64,000 nucleotides of DNA, from positions 558,001 to 622,000 of the forward strand of contig CAWGKC010000005.1 in the NCBI GenBank assembly GCA_963823105.1, read 5' to 3'. This stretch comes from JAJYKC01 sp963823105 (lineage in GTDB: Bacteria; Acidobacteriota; Terriglobia; Bryobacterales; Bryobacteraceae). The position numbers were made by a program, and so were the translations under genes. Position 1 is the stretch's first letter. Every line of letters starts with the position of its first letter. The notes beneath the pieces are model-generated. The model saw only the letters and a list, made by a program, of their open reading frames with translations. It did not search any database and was not told the origin of the DNA. Positions 1 through 9,506 of this stretch are shown piece after piece.

Positions 1-1624
1 GCCCGCCCGTAATCGTCTGCCACAGATCGCCGATAAAGGCTTTCGGGTGTTGTCCCGAACTCATCATCCGGTGCTCCCCGCCGATCAACTCCTCCCGCGA
101 GTACTTCGAAATCGCGCAGAACTTATCGTTGACGTAGGTGATTTTCCCCTGCGCGTCGCTAATAGAAACAATGGCGTGCTCATCGAGCGCCGCCTTGAAA
201 TCTAACAGCGCCTTCTCCGCCCGCTTGCGCTCCGTGATGTCCCGGACGACGTTCACAAAACGCCGCTCACGTTCGCCATCCCGCACCAGTTGCAGGTACA
301 CTTCCACTGGAAAGTCGTGCCCATCCTTGTGCCGGTGATGCGTCTCAAAGGTGAGCGAAGGCAGTGTCCCCTCGAGCAGCGGCCGCACCAATTGCCGGAA
401 ACTCTCCGGAGTGAACTCCGGTTTGATATCCAACACCGTCATCTGCAGCATCTCGGCCTCGGTGAAGCCCACCTGCCGCTTCCCGCCTTCGTTCGTGTAG
501 AGGAAGCGGAAATCGTCGGCGCGATACATGAAGATGCCGTCCAGAGTCTGGTCGAGAGTGGATTTGAACCGCGCCAGCTCGGCCTCGCGATCTCTGTTTT
601 CCGTCACGTCGCGGAAAACCAGCACCACGCCCGCGACGCGGCTCTCGCTATCGCGCATGGGAGCGGCGGAGTCGGCGATCGGGTATTCCCTGCCATCGCG
701 GGCGATCAGCACGGTGTGGTTGGCCAGGCCGTGGATCGCGCCGCTGGCCAGCACGTCCTCCACCGGGATCACCGCTGGCTGCCGCGTCATTTCGTTGATA
801 ATTTTGAAAATATCTCCCACCGGCAGGCCCTCGGCCTCACCCGTAGTCCACCCGGTCAGCCGCTCCGCCATCGGATTGAGCCGTGTAATTCGCCCTTCGG
901 CGTCCGTTGTCAGCACGCCGTCGCCGATCGAGGACAGCGTGACCCGGAGATTCTCTTCACTCTCCTTCAGAATGCGCTCCGCCCGCAATCGCGCCGCAAG
1001 GGTTCGGTTTACCAGGAGGTATGCACCCGAAAGAATCGCTCCCGTCAGGATCGCCAGCGCAATCAGGAACCACATCTGGCGCCGCCCATCCGATACGCGT
1101 TGGTTCTCTCGCAACGATAGCAATCGCGTCTCTTCCCCCGCCATGTCTTCCACCACCGCCCGGATGGCGTCCATCCCCGCCTTACCTTGGCCGGTCAAAA
1201 TGATCCGGCGCCCGGGTTCCAACCCCTGCTCTTTCGCGGTTCGCACAATGCCAGCGTCCTGTTCCAGTAGCCCGCCTACCAGCCGCTCCAGCACCGCCAT
1301 CCTGCTTCGTTGTCGCGAATTATCCGCGGTCAGTTCCCTGAGTCGCTTCAATCCGCCGGGAAGGCTCTCGCGCGCGTCTAAATACGGCTTCAGAAAGTAC
1401 TCTTGACCCGTGAGGACAAATCCGCGCGTCCCGGTCTCCAAGTCCACCGCCTTGTTCGCGATCCCCGCCAGTTCCTCGCGCACCCGCAGCGTATGCCTCA
1501 CCCACGCTTCGTCCCGGATGCGGTCTCCCTCGGCGGCGTAGGCCAACGCCATGCCCAGGGCGAAAATCGCGAAGACCAAGGCAAATCCCGCGATGAGCCG
1601 CTGTTGAATGGACAACCGATTCAT
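1..1624 (-). CDS. CHASE3- and PAS-domain membrane sensor protein (3' end cut off)
   Basis: The minus-strand frame is open from an ATG at 1624 to the window edge, about 541 codons without a stop, so the C-terminus is missing. The N-terminus MNRLSIQQRLIAGF leads into a hydrophobic segment. A CHASE3-like periplasmic region follows, with the typical ETGTRGFVLTGQEYFLKPY stretch around residues 60-80, then a second membrane helix near 183-205. At least three PAS modules come after it, the second ending in VVRDITERKRAEKAL. CHASE3 plus PAS sensors usually end in a histidine kinase or a GGDEF/EAL output; the output domain here lies outside the window and is unknown. Divergent from the PD40 gene, with about 200 bases between them. 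Confidence 0.85.
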   Translation of the reverse strand, partial: MNRLSIQQRLIAGFALVFAIFALGMALAYAAEGDRIRDEAWVRHTLRVREELAGIANKAVDLETGTRGFVLTGQEYFLKPYLDARESLPGGLKRLRELTADNSRQRSRMAVLERLVGGLLEQDAGIVRTAKEQGLEPGRRIILTGQGKAGMDAIRAVVEDMAGEETRLLSLRENQRVSDGRRQMWFLIALAILTGAILSGAYLLVNRTLAARLRAERILKESEENLRVTLSSIGDGVLTTDAEGRITRLNPMAERLTGWTTGEAEGLPVGDIFKIINEMTRQPAVIPVEDVLASGAIHGLANHTVLIARDGREYPIADSAAPMRDSESRVAGVVLVFRDVTENRDREAELARFKSTLDQTLDGIFMYRADDFRFLYTNEGGKRQVGFTEAEMLQMTVLDIKPEFTPESFRQLVRPLLEGTLPSLTFETHHRHKDGHDFPVEVYLQLVRDGERERRFVNVVRDITERKRAEKALLDFKAALDEHAIVSISDAQGKITYVNDKFCAISKYSREELIGGEHRMMSSGQHPKAFIGDLWQTITGG

Positions 1625-1827
1625 TTCTTCGGACCTCGTACGCCGCGCGCGCATGTCTGCCGGGAATACTGATGTTTGGTCGCGGATGCGCCGGAATCCG
1701 GGAGAACATCTATTCTCGTCAATAAAGAGGTTCCATGCCGCCATTCCTCTCCGCATCGGAGGCGGAATAATCCCGAATCGGTCGAACGCCACGCGACAGG
1801 CCTCCCCATTTACAATAGGGACTATCC

Positions 1828-2835
1828 GTGCCCAGACTCATTCTCCCGTTCCTACTCTCTCTCCTCCCGCTCGCCGCTCAGTCCCCTCGTCTCTCCGAGC
1901 CGCTTCAACTCACCCACGGCGGACAAAACGCCGAGGCCTATTGGTCCCCCGACGGCAAGCGCCTCATCTTCCAATCCACCCGCGACGGCGGCGGCTGCGA
2001 CCAGATCTACATCATGAATGCCGACGGCTCCAACCAGCACATGGTCTCCACCGGCAAAGGCCGCACCACCTGCGGCTACTTCCTTCGCGATAACAAACAC
2101 ATCCTCTACGCATCCACCCACGAAGGCGGCGACGCCTGCCCGCCTCCCGCCGACCGCAGCAAAGGCTACGTCTGGGCCGTCTACTCGACATACGACATCT
2201 ACCTCGCCACCGACGATGGCAAGATCGTGAAGAAGCTCGCCTCCGCCCCCGGCTACGACGCCGAGGCCACGGTGAACTTTAAGACCGGCAAGATCGTCTA
2301 CACCTCCATGAGTTCCGGCGATCTCGAATTGTGGACCATGAACTCCGACGGTTCCCATAAACGCCAACTCACCCACACCCTCGGCTACGACGGAGGCCCC
2401 GTCTTCTCCCGCGACGGCAAAAAAATCGTCTGGCGCGCCAATCATCCCACCGGCGCCGCCGCCGAAAAAAGCTACAAGGATCTCCTCGCCGCCAACCTCA
2501 CCACCCCCATGAAGATGGAACTCTTCGTCTCCGATTCCAACGGCAAAAACGCCCGCCAGATCACCAACTTCGGCTGCGCCAGCTTCGCGCCCACTTTCAC
2601 GCCCGACGGCTCGAAGATTCTTTTCGCCTCCAACAAGCTCCACTGCGATACCAGTCAGTTCGATCTTTTCCTGATCGATACCGACGGCTCCCATCTCGAA
2701 CAAATCACCGATTTCGGCGGCTTCACTTCGTTCCCCGAGTTCTCCCCCGACGGCAAGGGGATCGTCTTCGCCTCCAGCCTCCACGGGTCGAGCCGTTACG
2801 AGTTCAATATCTTCACCGCCGCCTGGAAGCCATGA
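1828..2835 (+). CDS. Secreted PD40/TolB-like beta-propeller protein
   Basis: 335 residues. The start is GTG, giving a signal peptide (MPRLILPFLLSLLPLAAQ). The mature part carries repeated PD40 blades: WSPDGKRLIFQS near residue 39, IMNADGSN near 62, MNSDGSHKRQLTH near 171, FSRDGKKIVW, TPDGSKILFASNK near 257 and FSPDGKGIVFASS near 305. This is the WD40-like TolB propeller fold, usually a periplasmic protein-binding scaffold. No enzymatic motif is visible. A -10-like TACAAT lies at 1811-1816, only 11 bases before the GTG, so the leader must be very short. Its last codons overlap the next gene by four bases (ATGA), so it heads a three-gene operon. Confidence 0.85.
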   Translation: MPRLILPFLLSLLPLAAQSPRLSEPLQLTHGGQNAEAYWSPDGKRLIFQSTRDGGGCDQIYIMNADGSNQHMVSTGKGRTTCGYFLRDNKHILYASTHEGGDACPPPADRSKGYVWAVYSTYDIYLATDDGKIVKKLASAPGYDAEATVNFKTGKIVYTSMSSGDLELWTMNSDGSHKRQLTHTLGYDGGPVFSRDGKKIVWRANHPTGAAAEKSYKDLLAANLTTPMKMELFVSDSNGKNARQITNFGCASFAPTFTPDGSKILFASNKLHCDTSQFDLFLIDTDGSHLEQITDFGGFTSFPEFSPDGKGIVFASSLHGSSRYEFNIFTAAWKP

Positions 2836-3332
2836 CGAAATTTCGTCTCCTTCCTCTTCTAGCCCTCGTTTGCTCCCCTCTCTGCGCGCAATCGCTGCCG
2901 AAAACCGAATTCGAAACCCTCGCCGGCTCGAAACTCACCCTCCCCGCCGCCGCCGCCGGAAAAACCGCGCTGCTCATCGTCGGCTTCACCCACGCCTCCG
3001 GCAAACCCACCGGCGAATGGGGCAAGGAACTCGCCCCGGACTGCCGCTCCCACCCGCGCCTCGTCTGCTACCAGATCGCCGTCCTCCAGGACGCCCCGCG
3101 CATGTTCCGCGGCATGATCGCCGGCGGCATCAAGCGCGGCATCCCGAAAGACCAGCAGGATTCCTTCCTCATCCTCGTCCACGACGAAGACACCTGGAAA
3201 AGCCTCGCCGGCTTTGCGAATCCCGACGACGCCTATCTCCTCCTCGTCGACGATCGCGCGAATATCCACTGGAAAACCCACGGCCCGCCAACCGCCGCCG
3301 CGCTGAAGTCCCTGCGCGAACAACTCCCATGA
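2832..3332 (+). CDS. Secreted thioredoxin-fold protein resembling ATP10
   Basis: 166 residues with a signal peptide ending near LCAQ. The body resembles the mitochondrial ATP10 assembly-factor family: an early beta strand with LIVGFTHASG, a tryptophan a few residues later, a middle region with GIPKDQQDS, and a C-terminal D-AYLLLVDDRANIHWKTHG segment matching the family's closing D-x-x-G-x-I-x-W-x-x-x-G pattern. There is no CxxC pair, so it is probably not a redox enzyme. It overlaps its neighbours by ATGA at both ends, indicating translational coupling. Family assignment is by eye and moderate; secretion and the thioredoxin-like fold are more secure than any role. Confidence 0.7.
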   Translation: MTKFRLLPLLALVCSPLCAQSLPKTEFETLAGSKLTLPAAAAGKTALLIVGFTHASGKPTGEWGKELAPDCRSHPRLVCYQIAVLQDAPRMFRGMIAGGIKRGIPKDQQDSFLILVHDEDTWKSLAGFANPDDAYLLLVDDRANIHWKTHGPPTAAALKSLREQLP

Positions 3333-3718
3333 GCGCCACCAACGGTATCGTAAACATACTCAGCAAGCACAGCGTCCCCGAAACGCTGGACCGCCTCACC
3401 ACGATTCTCGATTCCAAACATCTCCGCGTCTTCGCCCGCATCGATCACAGCGGCGAAGCGCGCGCCGTCGGGCTTTCCATGCGGCCCACCCAACTCCTGG
3501 TCTTCGGCAATCCCCGCACCGGCACGCCCTTGATGATCGCCGCCCCGGAGATCGCCATCGATCTGCCTCTCAAAGCCCTCGCCTGGGAAGACGAACACGG
3601 ACAAGTCTGGCTAAGCTACAACTCGCCCGCCTACTTGCAAAACCGCTTCGGCATAAGCGGCGAACTCATCCACACCATCGCCGGCGTCGCCTCGCTCCTC
3701 GAACAGGCCGCCTCGTAA
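3329..3718 (+). CDS. DUF302 domain protein
   Basis: 129 residues beginning MSATNGIVNILS. The sequence follows the DUF302 pattern: an N-terminal helix (SVPETLDRLTTILDSKHLRVFARIDH), the LLVFGNPRTGTPLM strand-turn, then LPLKALAWEDEHGQVWLSY. The family is small and widespread and binds no known ligand with certainty. There is no signal peptide, in contrast to the two genes before it. The start is chosen because ATG overlaps the previous stop (ATGA); reading further upstream would only run through that gene in another frame. Last gene of the operon, converging on the NHL gene with about 13 bases between stops. Confidence 0.85.
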   Translation: MSATNGIVNILSKHSVPETLDRLTTILDSKHLRVFARIDHSGEARAVGLSMRPTQLLVFGNPRTGTPLMIAAPEIAIDLPLKALAWEDEHGQVWLSYNSPAYLQNRFGISGELIHTIAGVASLLEQAAS

Positions 3719-3731
3719 ACCGCCGCCCGCC

Positions 3732-4733
3732 TTAGGCCACGCGCCGCAGCTTCGTCACCCGCCCGTCTTCGATCCACTCGACGACGAAAATATTCCCGTC
3801 GTGATCCCAGCACGCCGCGTGCGGCGACACGAACTTCCCATCCGGCCGTTGATCGTGCGGAAGATTCGGCCAGCCCTTCGTCTTCCACACATCCAGGTTA
3901 TCGCCCAGATGCGTCACCAGCTTATTGTCCTTATCGAAGATCGTCACCTCGCCGTACAGATCCGGTATCAGCAGTTCTCCGTTGCGCTGATCGAAGTGGC
4001 AAGGCCGCCGCAGCTCCTGCGTCACGAAACTCAAATGCTTGCCGTCGAGCGAAAAATATTGCAGCCGCGCGTTGCTCCGGTCCGCCACCACCAGCGCCGG
4101 CGCGTCCTCCCGCGTGTCCAGCCATATGCCGTGCGGGCAATCCATCTTCCCCGCCTCCGCGCCCTTCCCGCCCCACGATCGTATGTACTCCGCCTTCGCG
4201 TTGTATTGATGAATCCAGCTCAGGCCGTACCCGTCGGCGATATACACGTCTCCGTTCGGCCCCACCGCCACGTTCGTCGGCTTGTATTGCTCCTCCGCCG
4301 TATAAGCCGCGCACTCCTTCGGCACTCGCAGCGTCCAAACATATTCGCCGTCGAGCGTCGTTTTCGCCACCAGGTGCCGCTCCGGATCGGCCAGATACAA
4401 AAACTCCGTTCCGCCCTCCACCGTCCGCAGCATCCCGTGCGCGCCCTGGGCGAACTCCGGCCCCCAGCTCTTGATGAATTTGCCTTGATCGTCGAAGAAC
4501 GCCACCGCGTCCTTGCTGCGGTTGTGGATGACGATCCGGTGCGCGGAGTCGATGCACACGCCGTGCGTGTACCCGAACTGCACCCCCGCCGGCGTCTTCG
4601 CCCAGCTTCCCGCGAACTCGTAAGTGTGCGCCCCGCTGCCCAGCACCGGAGCCTTATCGCCCAACAACAAAGTGGGCCCGGCAACCGCGGCCGCGGCCGC
4701 CCCTTGCATAAACCGGCGTCGTGATACTGCCAT
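3732..4733 (-). CDS. Tat-exported NHL-repeat beta-propeller protein
   Basis: 333 residues. The N-terminus MAVSRRRFMQGAAAAAVAGP is a twin-arginine signal (SRRRFM). The mature protein has repeated NHL-type blades, for example THGVCIDSAHRIVIHNRS, PTNVAVGPNGDVYIADGYG, CPHGIWLDTRED and VSPHAACWDHDGNIFVVEW. Six-bladed propellers of this kind include lyases and sugar-binding proteins; no catalytic set can be assigned. A minus-strand TAGAAT lies six bases before the ATG (4740-4745) with no Shine-Dalgarno sequence between, so the message is probably leaderless. Confidence 0.88.
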   Translation of the reverse strand: MAVSRRRFMQGAAAAAVAGPTLLLGDKAPVLGSGAHTYEFAGSWAKTPAGVQFGYTHGVCIDSAHRIVIHNRSKDAVAFFDDQGKFIKSWGPEFAQGAHGMLRTVEGGTEFLYLADPERHLVAKTTLDGEYVWTLRVPKECAAYTAEEQYKPTNVAVGPNGDVYIADGYGLSWIHQYNAKAEYIRSWGGKGAEAGKMDCPHGIWLDTREDAPALVVADRSNARLQYFSLDGKHLSFVTQELRRPCHFDQRNGELLIPDLYGEVTIFDKDNKLVTHLGDNLDVWKTKGWPNLPHDQRPDGKFVSPHAACWDHDGNIFVVEWIEDGRVTKLRRVA

Positions 4734-4779
4734 GCCGAAATTCTATCGCAATCCGCCGCCGCCGGGAACCGGGATCGAA

Positions 4780-4990
4780 TGTCCATTTTCGATGAAGGCT
4801 CCGCCAGCTTCGCCCTCGCTTCCTGGAACACCCCGGTGGAATCGAGCCGATCCGCCTTCGACATCGCCCGCACCGCCATCCCGTCGCCGGTCTCATCCTG
4901 CGCCTCGTCGTCGTCGAATACCAGCGACTTGGTCCCGTGCCTGCCCGTCGCATCCTGCCTGATCGTGTAAACCGTGAATCCCTTCGGAAC
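4780..4990 (-). pseudogene. Remnant of a protein C-terminus, copy 1
   Basis: Minus-strand reading gives GFTVYTIRQDATGRHGTKS, then LVFDDDEAQDETGDGMAVR, then AMSKADRLDS. The same run of conserved positions (LVFD, TGDGMAVR, MSK-DRL-S) appears at 11785-11960 behind another GloVer gene. There is no start codon and no complete domain. I do not recognise the parent family. Its presence behind GloVer copies A and D suggests it was carried along when that gene was duplicated. Confidence 0.5.
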
Positions 4991-5012
4991 GCGCGTCCGT
5001 TTCGATTTCCTC

Positions 5013-7222
5013 CTACGGAACCGCAATTTTGAAAATCGTTCCTCCACCCTTCGAACTCCCGCCATAGGCCACGGTTCCAAAAAGATTCCCCGCCGCATCG
5101 CGGATCACACCCGCCTCGAGGAGCGCCTCCATCGGCGCCACCGCGAAAGTTATACAGCACCGTCTCCTGCCCCGCCGGACTCAGCATGAACACAACGCCA
5201 AAATTCCCGGAACCTCCTCCCTGCGCGGTCCCGTACAGATTGCCCGCCGAATCGCGAATCAAATTTGACATCGGATAGCCCCCATCGGCTCCTCCCGTAA
5301 ATTGGTACAACACGGACTCGTTGCCGATCGGGTCGATCTTGTACACTACGCCGTAACCTCCGGCGCCGCCAGTGCCGCCAAACTCCGTCGTCCCGTAGAA
5401 GTTTCCCGCGGAATCCGAGATCAGTGTGCCTGCCGGGTCGCCACCGTCGGCGTTGCCGGTAAACGTGTAGATCACAAACACCTCGCCGGCCGGAGTCAAG
5501 ATATACACGACGCCACTATCCTTGGCGCCTCCATAGAAAGTAGTTCCATAAAAATATCCCCCCGTACCCGGCGCCAAACCCGATACAGGATTGGCCCCAT
5601 CCGTCCCGCCCGCGAAACTGTGCAGCACCGTCTCCTGGCCCGTCGCGGACAGCTCAAACACCACCCCAAGGTTCGCGTTTCCTCCATTTTCCGTCGTTCC
5701 AAACAGATTGCCCGCCGCATCGCGGACCAGCCCCGCCACAGGCTGCGCCCCATCCGCTCCGCCGGTGAAGCTGTACAGCACCGTCTCCTGTCCTGTCGCG
5801 TCCACTTTGAAAACCACTCCGGCGTTCGCCGTTCCTCCGTATTGAGTGGTCCCATACAAATTGCCCGCGGAATCGCGGATCACGTTCGCCGATGGTTGCT
5901 CCCCATCCGTCCCTCCCGTGAACGTGTGGAGTAACGTCTCGCGCCCCGCGGAATCCAACTTAAATAATGTTCCCGCGCCCGGTCCGCCCTGATAGGTGGT
6001 TCCGTAGAGGTTGCCTTCCGCATCGGCGGTCAAGCCCGCGAATGGACTCCAGCCATCCGCCCGGTCCGTAAAAACATGCACCACCGTTTCACCACCCGCC
6101 GCGTCGATCTTATACACCAACCCGGAATACCCAACTCCGCCCGACCTCGCCGTTCCGTAGAGGTTCCCCGCCGGATCGCGAAGAACACCGGAGTATGGGT
6201 ACGCCCCGTCGGTCCCGGTAAAGGTGTGAAGCACCGTCTCGCTCCCGCCCGTGGCCACCATATAGACGACGCCCACGTTCGCCGTTCCGCCGAACAAAGT
6301 CGTGCCGTAAATATTTCCCAGCGAATCGCGGATCACGCCGGAAAACGGCGTGCCACCGTCGGCCCCGCCCGTGAATTGGTATAGGGCGGTCAACTTACCG
6401 CCCGTGTCCAGCTTATATACCGTCCCGGCTCTCCCTAACCCGCCGCCCTGCGTGACACCGAACAGGTTGCCCGCCGGGTCGCGAATCACACCCAGGGGAT
6501 TTTTCCCCTCCCTGGTGGTGAACGTGTGCAGCACCGTCTCCTTGCCGCTCGCGTCCAGCTTGTACACAACCCCCCTGCCATCGAAGCCGCCCGAGTCAGT
6601 CGTCCCGTACAGGTTGCCCGCGGAGTCCCGAACGACGCCGGGGTAGGGCCGCTCCCGCCAGCCCCGCCGGTGAAACGATGTAACACCGTCTCATGTCCGG
6701 CCGTATCGAGCATGAACACGACACCCGCATTTCCCGTGCCTCCGACAACGGTCGTGCCGTAGAAATTGCCCGCCGGATCCCGGACCAGCGGCCCTCCCGG
6801 AACGGCCCCGTCCGCCCCGCCCGTGAAAGCGCAGCACCGTCTTTTGTCCCGCCGGACTCAGCATGAAAACAACGCCCGCGTTCCAAGGGCCGCCCCTGAA
6901 AGTAGTCCCATATAAGTTGCCGGAAGAATCGCAAATCACTCCACTTTGGGGTGTCCCCCCCATCGTCCCCGCCGGTAAAGTTGTACAGCACCGTCTCCAG
7001 GCCCGCCGGGTCGATCTCATAAACGACCCCCGCGTTATACGCGCCGCCGCCGTAAGCCGTCCCGTACAAGTTCCCCGCCGCGTCGCCGATCACGCCCGAC
7101 TCCGGTTGGCCCTTTCGGCGGCGGCATGAAATTGTGCAACACCGTCTTCGTGCCCGCCCCCGCCGAAACTCCAGTGCTCCCGCCACCAACCACATCCCCG
7201 CAAGCCATCTCATCCTCGCCAT
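5013..7222 (-). pseudogene. GloVer-repeat secreted protein, copy A (frame-disrupted)
   Basis: Starts at ATG 7222 (MARMRWLAGMWLVAGA, signal-peptide-like) behind a strong GAGGAGG ribosome site and ends at TAG 5013-5015 after GGTIFKIAVP. The body is about 14 copies of a roughly 50-residue repeat with the pattern ETVLYSFTGGADG, then GVIRDSAGNLYGTT, then GG-N-GVVYKLD. This is the Gloeobacter/Verrucomicrobium (TIGR03803) repeat, predicted to form beta-rich extracellular arrays of unknown function. The frame breaks several times: near 7170 inside the signal peptide, near 7110, 6955, 6830 and 6600, and near 5130 just before the end. Only 6567-5130 reads cleanly over many repeats. Last gene of the four-gene array. 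Confidence 0.8.
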
Positions 7223-7262
7223 CCCACCGCGCCTCCTCAGCCCCAACGTACCGCCCGCCGTC

Positions 7263-9464
7263 TCACTGCCCCGCCACCTTGAAAACCACTCCCCCACCCC
7301 TTGGAACCCCCATTAAAACCCTCCGAAAAGATCCCCCGCCGCATCGCGAATCAAGCCCGATACCGGGATCGCCTCCATCCGCGCCACCGGTAAAGCTATA
7401 TAGAACCGTCTCGTGCCCCGCCGCGTCGATCAGAATAACACCAGCCCGCATTCGACGCGCCGCCATAACTCGCCGTCCCATAAAGATTCCCAGCCGCATC
7501 GAGCGTCACTCCCCCGTACGGTCCGCCCCCGTCCCCAGTCCCATTGAATGGAACAACACCTTCTCATGGCCGGTCGCATCCACCTCGTACACCACGCCCG
7601 CGTTCAACGGGCTGCCCTCCTCGGTGCGTTCCGTCCCGGTTTCCCGCCACATCCAAGACCACGCCTGAGAGGGGATACAATCCCATCGGCGGAGTCGGCG
7701 AAACTATGCAGGACCGTTTCCTTGCCGGCCGGATCCAGCTTGAAAACAGCGCCGAATTCGATGCTCCGCCGAGATGTAGTCCCGAACAGATTGCCCGCCG
7801 GGTCGCGAATCACGCCGGCATCGGGCCGCTCCCGTCCCGCCTGCCGTGAAAGCTGTACAGGACCGTTTCATTCCCGCTCGCGTCCAACCGAAACACGCAA
7901 CCCACACCCGCCGCCCCACCCGCCGAGGTAGTCCCGTAGAAGTTTCCCGCCGCATCGCGGATCACCCCTCCGTATGGATACTTCCCATCGGCGCCGCTCC
8001 CGAAACTGTGCAACACCGTTCATTTCCGGATGGATCCACACTGTATACGACTCCGGCGCCATCCGCTCCGCCGTACAAAGTGGTTCCATAAAGGTTTCCC
8101 GCCGAATCGCGGATCACCCCTGCGTACGGACCCTGCCCATCCGCCCCGCCAGTGAAACTGTACAGCACCGTCTCTCCGCCCGCATCCGACTTGTAGACCA
8201 CCCCCGCGCCAGCCGCCCCGCCCGATTCCGCAGTCCCGTACAGGGTGCCCGTATCGTCCCCAATCACTCCCCCCGTGGGACCGGACCCCGCTGTCCGGCC
8301 GCGAAACTGTACAGCGATGTCTCGACGCCCGACGCATCCAGCCTATACACAATGCCCAAACCCCCCCGCCCGCCCGAGGGATGGTCCCGTACAGGTTCCC
8401 CGCCGCGTCGCGAATCACTCCGGCGGACGTGCCCGCCCCTACGGCGCCGCCGGTGAAGCTGAACAACACCGTTTCGTTCCGGCCGGGTCCAACTTATACA
8501 CGACGCCGAAATCCGCCGCACCGCCCCCAAAGGTCGTGCCATAAAGATTCCCCGCCGCGTCGCGGGTTACACCTGCCGCGGGGGCTGCTCCGTCCGGTCC
8601 CGAAAAACCGTGCAACACCGTCTCATTGCCCGACGGGTCCAACTTGAACACAAGCCCGCATCCGTTCCCCCCGCACCCGCTGCCTCCTAGGTAGGTAGTT
8701 CCGTACAAGTTCCCCGCCGCGTCGCGGGTCAAACTTGATGCGGGAAAACTCCCGTCGGCGAGTCCGAAGCTGTGCAGCACCGTCTCCTGACCCTTGGCAT
8801 CCACCTTGAACACCGTACCGTAGCCCGCGCTGCCGCCGTATAGGGTCGTCCCATAAAGGTCGCCTCCGGCGCCGCGGATCACACCGCCATACGGTTCGTT
8901 TCCATCCGCCCCTCCGCTAAAGTTATACAAAACCGTCTCGTGGCCGGTCGGATCCACCTTGTACACAACACCCGACTTACCCGTCCCTCCCCCCAAGGTC
9001 GTCCCATAGAGATTCCCCGCCTCGTCGCGTACCACCCCCGCTTGAGGCTCGCCTCCATCGGCTCCGCCCGTGAAGCTGTGCAAGACGGTTTCCTTTCCCG
9101 CCGGATCCACCACGTAGACAACTCCCGCACCCGCCGTACCCCCGGCTTGCGTGGTTCCATAAAGGTTCCCCGCCGAATCGCGAATCACTCCCGCGTAAGG
9201 CCACTTCCCATCTGCCCCGCCCGTGAAACTATGGAGCACGGTCTCCCCGCTCCCGTCAACCTTGTACACTACTCCCACGTTCCCTGGGCCACCGTAATAG
9301 GTAGTGCCATAGAGTCCGCCCGACGAGTCGGCGACTAAACCCGAATAGGGCGTAGAACCTCCCGGCGGCAGGGTGAAATTATTCAACACCGTCTCCGTAT
9401 TCGCCGCCGCAACGCCCACCGCTCCCGCCAACACCATCCCCGCAAGCCGTCCAATCCTCACCAT
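7263..9464 (-). pseudogene. GloVer-repeat secreted protein, copy B (frame-disrupted)
   Basis: Starts at ATG 9464 (MVRIGRLAGMVLAGAVGVAA) with GAGGAGG upstream and ends at 7263 after GGVVFKVAGQ, 40 bases before copy A. The first 330 codons are intact and carry about seven repeats after the leader TETVLNNFTLPPGGS. From about 8470 onward the frame breaks repeatedly (near 8370, 8030, 7690, 7470 and 7340), yet repeat motifs continue in all three frames to the stop. Its N-terminal half is close to copy C, including a special repeat with an inserted cysteine pair (GGSGCGGNGCGLVFKLD). Secreted, function unknown. Confidence 0.8.
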
Positions 9465-9506
9465 CCCACCGGGCCTCCTCAGCCCCAACGCACCGCCACG
9501 CCACTC

